Assembly: GCA_004561785.1 (NCBI GenBank)
Contig: SFUB01000014.1
Span: 1-21,868, forward strand
Source of the DNA: a bacterium
GTDB lineage: Bacteria > Bacillota_I > Bacilli_A > RFN20 > CAG-826
Length of the DNA: 21,868 bases
Reading direction: 5' to 3'
Numbering within the stretch: position 1 is the stretch's first letter; each line of letters begins with the position of its first letter. A program made the position numbers and the translations under genes. The notes under the pieces were generated by a model. It saw only the letters and a program-made list of their open reading frames with translations. It had not been told where the DNA came from and ran no database searches. Positions 12,542 to 21,232 of this stretch are shown here, one piece after another.

Positions 12542-14359
12542 TCACTTCTTCCCGTCTTCGTCGAGGGAAAGGACGGACATGAAGGCTTCCTGGGGAACTT
12601 CGACCGAGCCGATGGCCTTCATCCTCTTTTTGCCCTCTTTCTGCTTTTCGAGGAGTTTCTTTTTGCGGCTGATGTCGCCGCCGTAGCACTTCGCCAAAAC
12701 ATCCTTGCGCATGCTCTTGATGTCGGCCCTAGCGATGACTTTACCCGAAATCGCGGCCTGGACCGGGACCTCGAATTGCTGCCGCGGGATGATTTCCTTC
12801 AGACGGCTCACGAGCCCCAACCCCCGTTTATAAGCCTCGGGGCGATAGACGATGCAAGAAAGGGCGTCGATGACGTCTCCATTGAGGAGGATGTCCATCT
12901 TGGCGAGATCGCTTTTCCGGTATTCCTTGAATTCGTAATCCAAAGACGCATAGCCCTTCGTGTAGGATTTGAGCTTGTCAAAGAAGGAATAGATGATCTC
13001 GGAGAGGGGAAGGTCGTATTTGACGATGACGCGGGTCTCGTCGAAGTATTCCAGGTCGACGTAGACGCCCCGCTTCCCTTGGCATAGTTCCATGATCGGG
13101 CCCACGTAATCCTTCGGGGCCATGATGGAGGCGGAGACGAAAGGCTCGTCGATCTCCCTTATTTTGCTTGGATCAGGAAGTTCCGAGGGGTTATCGATTT
13201 CCACGATCGACCCATCGGTGAGCACGACTTTGTAGATGACCGAAGGGGCGGTAAGGATGAGGTTCAGGTTGTATTCCCGTTCGAGCCTTTCCTGAACCAC
13301 GTCCATGTGGAGCAAGCCGAGGAACCCGCAGCGGAAGCCGAACCCCAGGGCCTTGGAGGTCTCGGGAACGTAGACCAAAGAGGCGTCGTTCAGAGAAAGT
13401 TTGTCCAAAGCGTCTTTGAGGTTCTGATAGTCCCGCGAGTCGACGGGGTAAAGCCCGCAGTAGACCATCGGGTTGATCTTGCGGTAGCCGGGCAGAGGCT
13501 TCTCCGCCGGGCGGTTCTCCAAGGTGATGGTCTCGCCGGGGAAGACGTCGTGGATATCCTTAATGGTCGCGGTGAGATAGCCTACTTCCCCGCAGTCAAG
13601 CTGTTTGGTGGGAATCTCTTTGGGCGTGCGGATGCCGACCTCGGTCACGAGGTAGTTCTTGCCCGCTTGCATGAGGCGGATGGTGTCCCCCACTTTCACC
13701 GAGCCGTTTTTGACGCGGATCAAAGCGACGACGCCGCGGTAGGAATCGTAATAGGAGTCGAAGATAAGCGCCTCAAGCGGGGCGTTGATGTCCCCAGACG
13801 GAGCCGGGATCGCGGTCGCGATTTTCTCCAGGACATCCGGGACCCCGAGGCCGGTTTTGGCGGAGATCAAGCAGGCGTCGGAGCAATCGATGCCGATTCG
13901 GTCCTCGATTTCCCTTTTGACGAGGTCCGGCATCGCCGAGGGGAGGTCCACCTTGTTGATGACGGGCAATACGGCCAGGTCGTTATCGACGGCCAAATAG
14001 ACGTTGGCGAGGGTCTGGGCTTGGACGCCTTGGGTCGCGTCCACCACCAAAAGGGCGCCTTCGCAGGCGGCCAAGGAACGCGAGACTTCGTAAGAGAAGT
14101 CAACGTGCCCCGGGGTGTCGATCAGGTTGTAGATGAAATCCTCGCCCGAAGAAGAGCGGTATTTCACCGTGACGGCGTTGAGCTTGATGGTGATGCCCCT
14201 TTCCCTTTCGAGGTCCATCGAATCGAGGAGTTGCTCTTTCATGTCCCGCTTATCGACGGTTCCGGTGAGTTCGAGGATGCGGTCGGCTAAGGTGGACTTG
14301 CCGTGGTCGATGTGGGCGATGATGGAGAAATTGCGGATGTGTTTCTGATCGAATGGCAT
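12542..14359 (-). CDS. lepA: Elongation factor 4 (back-translocating GTPase)
   Basis: LepA/EF4 is a ribosome-binding GTPase related to EF-G, implicated in rescue of stalled or mistranslocated ribosomes and in 30S assembly. The 605-aa protein shows all G motifs: AHIDHGKST (G1, 15-23), RGIT (G2), DTPGHVDF (G3), NKVDLP (G4) and the SAKTGLGV region (G5). The EF-G-like domains II, III and V follow, with the LepA-specific C-terminal domain (VQAAISGKVIARADIKSMRKDVLAKCYGGDISRKKKLLEKQKEGKKRMK). The length is usual. The ATG at 14359 lies 14 nt past the stop of the helicase gene, and only a weak ribosome site is seen, so translation may be helped by coupling. Its position upstream of hemW and hrcA is the ancestral one. 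Confidence 0.97.
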   Translation of the reverse strand: MPFDQKHIRNFSIIAHIDHGKSTLADRILELTGTVDKRDMKEQLLDSMDLERERGITIKLNAVTVKYRSSSGEDFIYNLIDTPGHVDFSYEVSRSLAACEGALLVVDATQGVQAQTLANVYLAVDNDLAVLPVINKVDLPSAMPDLVKREIEDRIGIDCSDACLISAKTGLGVPDVLEKIATAIPAPSGDINAPLEALIFDSYYDSYRGVVALIRVKNGSVKVGDTIRLMQAGKNYLVTEVGIRTPKEIPTKQLDCGEVGYLTATIKDIHDVFPGETITLENRPAEKPLPGYRKINPMVYCGLYPVDSRDYQNLKDALDKLSLNDASLVYVPETSKALGFGFRCGFLGLLHMDVVQERLEREYNLNLILTAPSVIYKVVLTDGSIVEIDNPSELPDPSKIREIDEPFVSASIMAPKDYVGPIMELCQGKRGVYVDLEYFDETRVIVKYDLPLSEIIYSFFDKLKSYTKGYASLDYEFKEYRKSDLAKMDILLNGDVIDALSCIVYRPEAYKRGLGLVSRLKEIIPRQQFEVPVQAAISGKVIARADIKSMRKDVLAKCYGGDISRKKKLLEKQKEGKKRMKAIGSVEVPQEAFMSVLSLDEDGKK

Positions 14360-14373
14360 GAGCGAATTCTATC

Positions 14374-16734
14374 TTATTTGGCCTTCTTCGAGTAGAAATT
14401 ATGCAAGGTCTCGCCCTCTTCTTGCGGAGAGAAGACGATTTCGTAATTGGGATGGGTCCTTTCCAGCAGATCGCGATACTCGGAGCGGAGATAACGGTCA
14501 TCGATCAAAAGGGCGGCCCCGATGTCGGTCTCGCTGCGGATGACCCGGCCCAAAGCCTGCATCACCTTGTTCATCCCCGGGTTCATGTAGGCGTAGGAGA
14601 AACCCTTCTTTTCCTTCTTCTCATAATAGTCGCGGAGCAAATTGCTCTCCAGATTCATCTGGGGGAGCCCCACCCCGACGATGGCCACCCCGCATAGGCG
14701 ATCCGAGACGAGGTCCACCCCTTCTGAGAACGCTCCGCCCAAAGTCAATAGACCGACCGTGGATACCTGGGGATTGGGGGAGAATTCATCGAGGAAGGAA
14801 CGCTTCTCTTCCTCGGTCATCTTCTTGCTTTGCGTCAGGACGCTCGCGGAGGGGAGGTCCAAAATGGGCCGGATGGCTTCCAGGTACTCGTAACTGGGGA
14901 AATAAAGGAAGTAGTTCCCCGTCTTGGCTTCGACGAAACGCCTCAGATATTCGGCGACCTGCTCGTAGCTATTCTCTCGATCTTTGTAACGCACCGAGAC
15001 CTTGGGGGCGACCATCACGAGGAAATTCTCCTTCGGGAAGGGGCTCGGCAAGAGCAGATAGGGGACCTCGGCCTTGCCTAAGATCGCCTGGTTGAAATAG
15101 GAGACCGGGGACAAGGTCGCGGAGAAAAGAACGGCGCCTTTGACTTTCGAAAGCGAAGAGGCGAGGAAAGGAGAAGGATCAAGGGTCGAGTAGGTGAGTT
15201 CGGTCTCCCCGTCTTTCCTTTTGAGGAGGAAGCGGGTGCTCGGGGAGGGAAAGTCGCTCAGTAAGCGCAGGTAGCGGTTCCCTTCCCGCGACACATCTTG
15301 GAGGGCCTTCCCCCAGGCTTGCCTCTCGGCATGCTCCTTAGTCTCTTTCTTCTCCGCGTTTTTCAGCGCAGTGAGGGATTTTTCGACCTCGATCGGACTC
15401 TCCTCAAGGACTTTTTCGCCGTCTTTTGAAAGCAAATCGTCCAAAGAGGATTCCACTTTCCGGACGGCCTTAAGAAGCCCGGCTTTCTTTTTGCCCGTGA
15501 GGCTTTTGACCGCGTAACGCACGCTGGAGGTGGTAAGGGAGGACGAATACATGCTTCTCCCCCTCTCAACCAAGTTATGGGCCTCATCGACGAGGAGCAG
15601 GAACTTGCTTTGGTCCACCGCATCATCGAAATAACGTTCCAAATGGACGATGGGGTCGAAGAAATAGTTATAGTCGCAGACGATGATGTCGGAGAACAAA
15701 GAAAGGTCGAGCTGCATCTCGAAGGGGCAGATGCAGTGCTTTCTGGCATAGGTGACGGCCGTCAGATAGTCGAAACGGGTCTCGTTTTGGAGGATTTCGG
15801 ACAGGACGTCTTTGACCTTGCCGTAATAGTCTTTGGCGAAGGGGCAATCCAAGGGGTTGCATCGATGGCCGGGGCTTAGGCAGATCTTGTCCCGGGAATA
15901 AAGGGTGGAATCATAGGCTTTCAGGCCTTTCAGCTGCATCTCCCCGATCGCTTGGTAGGCCGCGATCGCCCCTGTGTTTTTCGCGGTCAGGTAGAAGATT
16001 CTTTCCACCCTTCCCTGCTGAAAGGATTTAGCGAAGGGGAAAAGGGTCGACATGGTCTTGCCGATCCCGGTCGGGGCCTCGGCGAAAAGGATGCCGCCAT
16101 GCCTGGCGATGCCGAAGCAGTATTTGGCCAGTTCCCTTTGTCCAGGACGGAACTCGCCATAGGGAAAGGGGAATTCCTTCGCGGAGGCATCCCGTTCGTC
16201 CCTATGGGAAAAGATGGGGGAAAAATAGCGGAGATACTCGCTTGCGTAGCCTTCGACGATGCTTTCGATTTCCTTCTTCGAATAACGTTTCTGGACGATT
16301 TTTTTGAGGCTTGAGTCCTTTTGCGAAAGATAGGTCAGATGGATGATCGCCCCGGTCCCGCCGTTCTGTTTGAGGTAAAGAAAGGCGTAGACGAGGGCTT
16401 GGCCGAAATGCCACTCCCCCTGCTGCTCGTGGAAATGGTCGAGGTCATCGACGGTGGACTTGATCTCGTCGACGATGATTTCCTTACCTCCGACGATGAT
16501 GCCGTCGGCCCGCCCTTGGAGGGCGATTTCTCCTTCAGGCACCGAAACGGAGCCGGAAAGAGGGTATTCGGAAAGATATTCCTTTCCTTGCTTGGCTTGG
16601 AAGGCGCTGTGGAGTTTCGAGCCCATCTGCATGGTCTCTTGGTTGTAAATGCGGTCATCGATGTCCCCTTTCCGCAGCAAAAAATCCACCAATTGATGGA
16701 CGGACAAGGAGAGATAACGCTTCTTAAGGCTCAC
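14374..16734 (-). CDS. DinG/XPD-type Fe-S DNA helicase with N-terminal PD-(D/E)XK nuclease-like domain
   Basis: The 786-aa protein joins two parts. Residues 30-135 match the RecB/Cas4 nuclease fold: His42, Asp77 (QGRADG), Glu90 and Lys92 (VDEIKS) and the QxxxY motif Gln112/Tyr116 (GQALVYAF). Residues 195-780 are an XPD/DinG superfamily-2 helicase: Walker A APTGIGKT (220-227); Fe-S cysteines Cys285, Cys292, Cys297 and one of Cys334/Cys336; DEAH 383-386; SATLSP; and a C-terminal QALGRVIRSETDIG motif VI. All key residues of both halves appear intact. Such proteins unwind and probably trim DNA in repair or recombination; the exact substrate is unknown. The start is GTG at 16734, overlapping the fmt stop by 4 nt (GTGA). 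lepA follows after 14 nt. Confidence 0.88.
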   Translation of the reverse strand: MSLKKRYLSLSVHQLVDFLLRKGDIDDRIYNQETMQMGSKLHSAFQAKQGKEYLSEYPLSGSVSVPEGEIALQGRADGIIVGGKEIIVDEIKSTVDDLDHFHEQQGEWHFGQALVYAFLYLKQNGGTGAIIHLTYLSQKDSSLKKIVQKRYSKKEIESIVEGYASEYLRYFSPIFSHRDERDASAKEFPFPYGEFRPGQRELAKYCFGIARHGGILFAEAPTGIGKTMSTLFPFAKSFQQGRVERIFYLTAKNTGAIAAYQAIGEMQLKGLKAYDSTLYSRDKICLSPGHRCNPLDCPFAKDYYGKVKDVLSEILQNETRFDYLTAVTYARKHCICPFEMQLDLSLFSDIIVCDYNYFFDPIVHLERYFDDAVDQSKFLLLVDEAHNLVERGRSMYSSSLTTSSVRYAVKSLTGKKKAGLLKAVRKVESSLDDLLSKDGEKVLEESPIEVEKSLTALKNAEKKETKEHAERQAWGKALQDVSREGNRYLRLLSDFPSPSTRFLLKRKDGETELTYSTLDPSPFLASSLSKVKGAVLFSATLSPVSYFNQAILGKAEVPYLLLPSPFPKENFLVMVAPKVSVRYKDRENSYEQVAEYLRRFVEAKTGNYFLYFPSYEYLEAIRPILDLPSASVLTQSKKMTEEEKRSFLDEFSPNPQVSTVGLLTLGGAFSEGVDLVSDRLCGVAIVGVGLPQMNLESNLLRDYYEKKEKKGFSYAYMNPGMNKVMQALGRVIRSETDIGAALLIDDRYLRSEYRDLLERTHPNYEIVFSPQEEGETLHNFYSKKAK

Positions 16735-17675
16735 TCAAGCCTCTTCCCTTCTAGGCCTTTGGCCCCATTTAGGAAGCTGCATGCGTCCATGACCTTCTTG
16801 CCCTCAAGCTGAATCAGGTCCAAGGAGAGGATCCCGCCGCTAGCTTGGACCAAGAGTTTCTTTCGATTTGGAAGGATCTGGCCAAGGGGGGCTCTTGTTT
16901 CCTTGGAGAAAAGGCTTGCTTCAAAGACCTTGAGTTTCTTCCCGTCGATAAGAAAATATCCGCCTGGAGTCAAAGAGAGACCTCGTATATAGCAAAGTAA
17001 AGAGGATATGGGCAAATCCAAAGGAATATGCTCATTTTCAGGCAGGATTTTCGCGGCGAAAGTGACGTCCGAAGGGTTTTGTTCAACCCCGGGGAGCTCA
17101 CCGTTCGCGTACTTCAAAAGATCCCGCGCGGCGAGTTCTCCCGCGGCAAAGGAAATCTTCTCCTGCAAGGAGGAATAATTATCCTTGGGGGCGATATCGA
17201 CTTCGAGTTTGTCGTACATCCTGCCCGCGTCCATTTCTTTGACCATTTCCATCAGGGTGACGCCGGTTTTGCTTTTGCCGTCCATGATCGCCCTTTGGAT
17301 TGGCGCGGCGCCTCGATATTCCGGGAGCAAAGAACCATGGAGGTTGACGGCGCCGACGCAAGGCGCCTGAAGCACTTCCTCGGGGACGATTTGGCCATAG
17401 GCCATCGTGAGAAGCACATCGAAATCGATTTTGTTCAGGAAATCATGTTCTAAGCGGATTCGATGTGGCTGATAGACCGGGACGCCGTGCTCCAAGGCCA
17501 CTTTCTTGACCGGGGTCGGCTCCTTGATTCTTTTGCGTCCAACTTCTTTGTCTTCGTTGGAGATGACCCCGACGACGGAGAACCCCTCCTGAAGGACCCT
17601 TTCCAAGACCTTGGCGCTGATCTCGGGGGTCCCCATGTAAACGATCCGGACGTCTTTGTTGGTTTTGAATTTCAT
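16731..17675 (-). CDS. fmt: Methionyl-tRNA formyltransferase
   Basis: Fmt transfers a formyl group from 10-formyltetrahydrofolate to Met-tRNAfMet for initiation of translation. The 314-aa protein has the Rossmann start IVYMGTPEIS (11-20), the catalytic residues Asn111, His113 and Asp149 in NLHGSLLPEYRGAAPIQRA and KEMDAG, and the C-terminal OB-fold domain ending with the family's GKKVMDACSFLNGAKG. The triad is offset by 5 from that of E. coli, as the N-terminus is longer. The ATG at 17675 has AAGGGGG upstream. Its common partner def (and priA or rsmB) is not adjacent. It heads the unit with the helicase/nuclease and lepA and diverges from the ligase-ACP gene across 48 nt. Confidence 0.97.
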   Translation of the reverse strand: MKFKTNKDVRIVYMGTPEISAKVLERVLQEGFSVVGVISNEDKEVGRKRIKEPTPVKKVALEHGVPVYQPHRIRLEHDFLNKIDFDVLLTMAYGQIVPEEVLQAPCVGAVNLHGSLLPEYRGAAPIQRAIMDGKSKTGVTLMEMVKEMDAGRMYDKLEVDIAPKDNYSSLQEKISFAAGELAARDLLKYANGELPGVEQNPSDVTFAAKILPENEHIPLDLPISSLLCYIRGLSLTPGGYFLIDGKKLKVFEASLFSKETRAPLGQILPNRKKLLVQASGGILSLDLIQLEGKKVMDACSFLNGAKGLEGKRLE

Positions 17676-17697
17676 GAAAAGCCCCCTTAGGTGGCCT

Positions 17698-17719
17698 TAT
17701 TTTACACCCTACGAGGGTG
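17698..17719. promoter_or_regulatory. Divergent promoter region with operator-like palindrome (fmt / ligase-ACP)
   Basis: The whole divergent gap is 48 nt (17676-17723). A -10-like TATTTT on the plus strand (17698-17703) and TAAAAT on the minus strand (17699-17704) overlap almost fully. Beside them is the palindrome CACCCT-ACG-AGGGTG (17705-17719), which lies in the ligase start region and between the fmt promoter elements. The -35 elements are poor on both sides, which is why confidence is limited. Confidence 0.45.
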
Positions 17720-17723
17720 GGCC

Positions 17724-19880
17724 ATGAATATTGAAGAATCAACAATAGATGAAATCATTCTGGGAATGAAGTACAATCGCCGCATGAAAAAAGACAAATT
17801 CCCAGCCGTAAAGGCGTTTGTAGAGGCCAGCAAGGCCCTCGAAAGCGGAACGATGACGATGCAGGACATCTACGAGGCGACGATGGCCCGCTGCCCCAAG
17901 AAGACCGCTTATATCTACTTCGACGAATCGGGCAAACCCCGGCGCCGAACCTATGACGATTTCCGCAGCCGCGTCTTCACCACGGCTTCCAAACTCTCAA
18001 AAATCCTCTCCGGCGTCCCCCACGGGGCAATCATCGGATTGAAGTTAAAGAACTCCCCTTCTTGGGGCGTCTTCTTCTGGGCGATTCTCATGACCGGCCA
18101 CCGGCCGTTGCTCATTGATTTCCGTTTGGCCAAGTTCAACACGGACAACCTCCTCAAGCAATCCCAGGCCGCGGCTTTGATCACCAACGCGGAGGAAGAA
18201 TATTGCGTCCCCCATTACCGTTCAAACGAAGTCTATAATCAGGCTAGCGACTATTCCTTCAGCCCCGACTGGGCCAATCACGTCATTTTCTGCTCCTCCG
18301 GCACGACCGGGGACGCCAAGATGATGATCTATTCCGGCCAGAACCTCTGCCACCAGATCTTGGCCTGCCGCAGCATCCCGGAGAACACCTTGGATCTCAT
18401 GTATCCGAGCGAAATCCGCATCTTGGCCATGCTTCCCTTCCACCACATCTTCGGATTCGTCGCGGTCTTCCTTTGGTTCAGTTACTTCGGGAAGATCGTG
18501 GTCTACCCCTCTTCGATGTCCACCGCCGATTTGCTCTACGCCGCGAAGAAAGGCAAGGTCACCCACCTCTTCTCCGTCCCGCTTTTCTGGGACGGCGTCG
18601 CTCAGACCGTGACACGGCAGATCACCGCCGCAGGCGGAACGAAAGCCGATCTCTTCGCGCGCTTGGTCGCCTATAACGACAGGAAAATCTCCAAGAAAGA
18701 AGCCGGGCTGGCATCGAGGAAATTCATCCTCAAAGTCTTCCAGAAGAAGGTTCTTGGGACGAGCCTCCGCTACGCGATTTCCGGCGGCGGGTTCCTCTCG
18801 CCCAAAACCAGCGCCATCATCAACGGATTGGGCTACCCCCTCTACAACGGCTTCGGCATGACCGAGGTCGGGGTCGCCTCCGTCGAAATGTCCCCCAAGG
18901 TCGAGCAGCGTCTCCGTTCCTCGATCGGCAAGCCCTTTTATGGCGTCGAATACAAAATCGGCGAGGAAGGCAAGACGGTCGATGAGGACGGGAATGTATC
19001 CGGCCAGCTCTACGTCCGTTCCAAGATCACCCACAAAAAAGAAATCATCGGAGGCGTTCTCCAAGATACCAAAACCTTTGACGGCTTCTTCCCCACCGGG
19101 GACATTGCCTCGGTTGATTCCACGGGGAATTACTTCCTTAAAGGCCGCATCAAGGACACGATCATCCTCGCTAACGGCGAGAACGTCTACCCCGATGAGA
19201 TCGAATACTATTTCAAAGACGTAAAGCATCTCACCAACGCCGTTTGCCTCGGAGCCAAATTGCCCGGGGAGACCGAGGAAAAAATCGTCTTGGTCTGCGA
19301 GATCGATAACGCCGTCTCCAAGGAAGACATCGAGAAGATCTATGAAGACGTCAAAGCCATCAATGGGACTTTGCCTAGCGAGAAGAAAATCCAGAAATTC
19401 TTGATTGACAAACATCCCCTTCCCCTGTCGGGCTCCATGAAGGTAAAACGCTTCGAACTCCGGAAGGCCATCGAATCCGGCAGCGACGATTTCCTAGACA
19501 ATGAGAAAAAGCAGCAAGCCGAAGTCAGCTTCGAAGGCTACGCGAAGGAACAAGTGGAGGAAATCCTAGCCAGAGTGACCAAAGTCTTCTCGAAAGTCCT
19601 GCTCCTCCCCGAAATCAAAGTCGGGCCAAACGCAATCTGGACAACCGACCTCGGCGGCGATTCCATGAGCTACATCGACATGGTCGGAGAGCTCAACAAC
19701 GAGTTCAATGTAGAAATCCCCCAGGAACTCTACGGCGTCCTCGGAACCGCGAACGGCTTCACCCGCGAAATCCTCGACCTCCTCTCCGAAAAAGGGGAGC
19801 TGAAAGAAGCCGGAGCCCCGAAAAAAGCGAGAAAGCCGAGGCGGAAAGCCAAAAAGGCCCCGAAAGAGAAGGAAAAATAG
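17724..19880 (+). CDS. AMP-forming acyl ligase fused to a C-terminal acyl carrier protein domain
   Basis: The 718-aa protein is an ANL-superfamily adenylating enzyme. It shows the P-loop CSSGTTGDAK (190-199), GFGMTEVG (376-383), PTGD (457-460), the hinge KGRIKDTIILANGENVYPDEIE (473-494) and the catalytic lysine region PLSGSMKVKR (567-576, Lys573). Residues 603-690 are a carrier domain with the phosphopantetheine serine Ser647 in DLGGDSM. A Lys/Arg-rich tail of 20 residues ends the protein. It should activate a carboxylic acid as the adenylate and load it on its own carrier arm; a fatty acid is the likeliest substrate, but the sequence does not settle this. The ATG at 17724 has GAGGGTGG before it; a GTG at 17691 would overlap the fmt leader and is less likely. 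It is one of only two plus-strand genes here, followed by rpsT. Confidence 0.85.
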   Translation: MNIEESTIDEIILGMKYNRRMKKDKFPAVKAFVEASKALESGTMTMQDIYEATMARCPKKTAYIYFDESGKPRRRTYDDFRSRVFTTASKLSKILSGVPHGAIIGLKLKNSPSWGVFFWAILMTGHRPLLIDFRLAKFNTDNLLKQSQAAALITNAEEEYCVPHYRSNEVYNQASDYSFSPDWANHVIFCSSGTTGDAKMMIYSGQNLCHQILACRSIPENTLDLMYPSEIRILAMLPFHHIFGFVAVFLWFSYFGKIVVYPSSMSTADLLYAAKKGKVTHLFSVPLFWDGVAQTVTRQITAAGGTKADLFARLVAYNDRKISKKEAGLASRKFILKVFQKKVLGTSLRYAISGGGFLSPKTSAIINGLGYPLYNGFGMTEVGVASVEMSPKVEQRLRSSIGKPFYGVEYKIGEEGKTVDEDGNVSGQLYVRSKITHKKEIIGGVLQDTKTFDGFFPTGDIASVDSTGNYFLKGRIKDTIILANGENVYPDEIEYYFKDVKHLTNAVCLGAKLPGETEEKIVLVCEIDNAVSKEDIEKIYEDVKAINGTLPSEKKIQKFLIDKHPLPLSGSMKVKRFELRKAIESGSDDFLDNEKKQQAEVSFEGYAKEQVEEILARVTKVFSKVLLLPEIKVGPNAIWTTDLGGDSMSYIDMVGELNNEFNVEIPQELYGVLGTANGFTREILDLLSEKGELKEAGAPKKARKPRRKAKKAPKEKEK

Positions 19881-19909
19881 TTGTTTTGTCCTAGCCTAAA
19901 GGCTAAGAT
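19881..19909 (+). promoter_or_regulatory. Promoter for rpsT
   Basis: The -35 TTGTTT (19881-19886) begins right after the stop codon of the ligase gene, and the -10 TAAGAT (19904-19909) follows after 17 nt. A small inverted repeat TAGCC-TAAA-GGCTA (19892-19905) occupies the spacer and has no U-tract. Confidence 0.6.
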
Positions 19910-19941
19910 AAACCACGCGAAACAAAAGGAAGTGAACCAAC

Positions 19942-20205
19942 ATGCCAAACATCAAATCCCAAATCAAACGCGATGAGACCAATAAGGCCGCTAACCTTGC
20001 CAACAAATCCGCTAAGTCCGAGCTCCGCACCGCCATCAAAAAGGTCGAGGCTTTGGTTGCCGAAGGCAAAAAGGAAGAAGCCACCGCTGCTCTCAACGCC
20101 GCCATCTCTTTGCTCGATAAGAACAGCCAGAAAGGCATCATCTCGGTCAATAGCGCCAACCGCAAAAAAGCTCATCTTCAGCATGCGGTCGCCGCTTTGG
20201 CCTAA
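19942..20205 (+). CDS. rpsT: Small ribosomal subunit protein bS20
   Basis: This 87-aa protein is bS20, which binds 16S rRNA early in 30S assembly. The pattern is typical: MPNIKSQIKRDETNKAANLANKSAKSELRT at the start, a three-helix bundle, and NSANRKKAHLQHAVAALA at the end. The ATG at 19942 has AAAGGAAGTG upstream. It converges on holA, and both share the terminator at 20230-20258. This placement next to holA and comEC on the opposite strand matches B. subtilis. Confidence 0.97.
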   Translation: MPNIKSQIKRDETNKAANLANKSAKSELRTAIKKVEALVAEGKKEEATAALNAAISLLDKNSQKGIISVNSANRKKAHLQHAVAALA

Positions 20206-20229
20206 TTCTCCGGTCGAAGTAAGAAAAAT

Positions 20230-20258
20230 GCCCGCCGCAAGGCGGGCTTTTCTTTATT
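20230..20258. terminator. Bidirectional Rho-independent terminator between rpsT and holA
   Basis: GCCCGCC (20230-20236) and GGCGGGC (20241-20247) form a 7-bp stem with a GCAA tetraloop. On the plus strand TTTTCTTTATTT follows, and on the minus strand ATTTTTCTT follows, so it can stop both rpsT and holA transcription. The holA stop codon lies inside the plus-strand T-tract. Confidence 0.92.
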
Positions 20259-21225
20259 TCCGTAGGGAGTAGTTCGCAAGGAACCGCTCGAAGGCATAGC
20301 CCTGCTGCTGCTTTCCGCTTAGGATCGATTGAACGGTCTGGTAAAGGCTCTCCAGCACCTCTTCAACCCTTTCTCGACTGGATCCCCCAAGGGAGCGGAT
20401 ACCCATGGAGACGCGGAAAGGCTTGGCGTTTAAAGAAGAGGCGATCTGATTGACGCCGCAGCCTTTCTCATCTAGATAAGCGACTTTCTCCAGAAAGATG
20501 AACTGCTGGGTGAGCAAGGCCAGCAATCCAATTTCGTCCCCGGATCCCTTTTTGAGGTCTTTGTAGATGCAGAAGGCGGTTTGAATATCCCCCCTCATTA
20601 AGGCGTTGGTCATTTGGAACACGTCGTCTTCTGGCTTTGGGCTCACGAGGGCTTTGACCGCTTTTAAAGTAATCGGCTCGCCATTTCCGTAGTTTTCCAG
20701 CTTATCGAGTTCGCTCAGGAAGCGGGAATAGTCCCCTTCCGTTCGTTGGGAGAGTTCCTCCGCGGCTCCGGATTCGAAAGGGCACCCCCTGGCCTCCATC
20801 CTTCTTTTGGCGAAGGCGACGAGTTCTTGCTCGGTGGGGTTCTTGATTTCCTTCACCGAGCCGATCTCGGAGATTCTTTTGACGATGGGGTTCTTCGGAT
20901 CTAAGTCGCTCCCGTAGTAAAGAAGCACGAGGTCCACCAGAGGGTTGGGATTTTGGCAATACTCAACTAAAGGGTCGAGGGAATCGTCGGGACGGAGTTT
21001 CGCCTTCCCCTTCTTCAAGAAAAAGCAATCCTCGGCCACGACGGCCTTTTTCTCCGCGAACAAGGACATTTCGGTGCATTCCTTGACCAGTTCCCCAATG
21101 GAGGTCATCTGCATGTTGAAAGAGGCGAAATTGGTCTCGTCCCGGACGGGGTAATCATCTTTCAGGAAGCGTTTCGACATTTCCTGGCAAAGCCGCGGTT
21201 GTTCGGAGAAGAAAAGGGTGATCAC
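20254..21225 (-). CDS. holA: DNA polymerase III subunit delta
   Basis: HolA (delta) is part of the clamp loader; it opens the beta sliding clamp so that it can be placed on primed DNA. The 323-aa protein is divergent, as is usual for this family. It starts with the strand-forming ITLFFSEQP, has an AAA+-like fold without a Walker motif, and ends with helices (LLALLTQQFIFLEKVAYLDEKGCGVNQIASSLNAKPFRV and the Tyr/Phe-rich C-terminus). The identification rests on these features plus position between comEC and rpsT. The GTG at 21225 is preferred because the family begins directly at the first strand, and it lies 7 nt past the comEC stop. An in-frame ATG at 21261 would overlap comEC by 29 nt and has no ribosome site. 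Confidence 0.9.
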   Translation of the reverse strand: MITLFFSEQPRLCQEMSKRFLKDDYPVRDETNFASFNMQMTSIGELVKECTEMSLFAEKKAVVAEDCFFLKKGKAKLRPDDSLDPLVEYCQNPNPLVDLVLLYYGSDLDPKNPIVKRISEIGSVKEIKNPTEQELVAFAKRRMEARGCPFESGAAEELSQRTEGDYSRFLSELDKLENYGNGEPITLKAVKALVSPKPEDDVFQMTNALMRGDIQTAFCIYKDLKKGSGDEIGLLALLTQQFIFLEKVAYLDEKGCGVNQIASSLNAKPFRVSMGIRSLGGSSRERVEEVLESLYQTVQSILSGKQQQGYAFERFLANYSLRK

Positions 21226-21232
21226 TTTCTTA

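Noticed and set aside
13307..14290. A 327-codon plus-strand frame antisense to lepA
   Set aside because: It is a shadow of lepA codon use, with no recognisable domain and no start signal.
18222..19415. A 397-codon minus-strand frame antisense to the ligase gene
   Set aside because: It has an Asp/Gly/Val-rich shadow composition; the plus-strand ligase motifs are clear.
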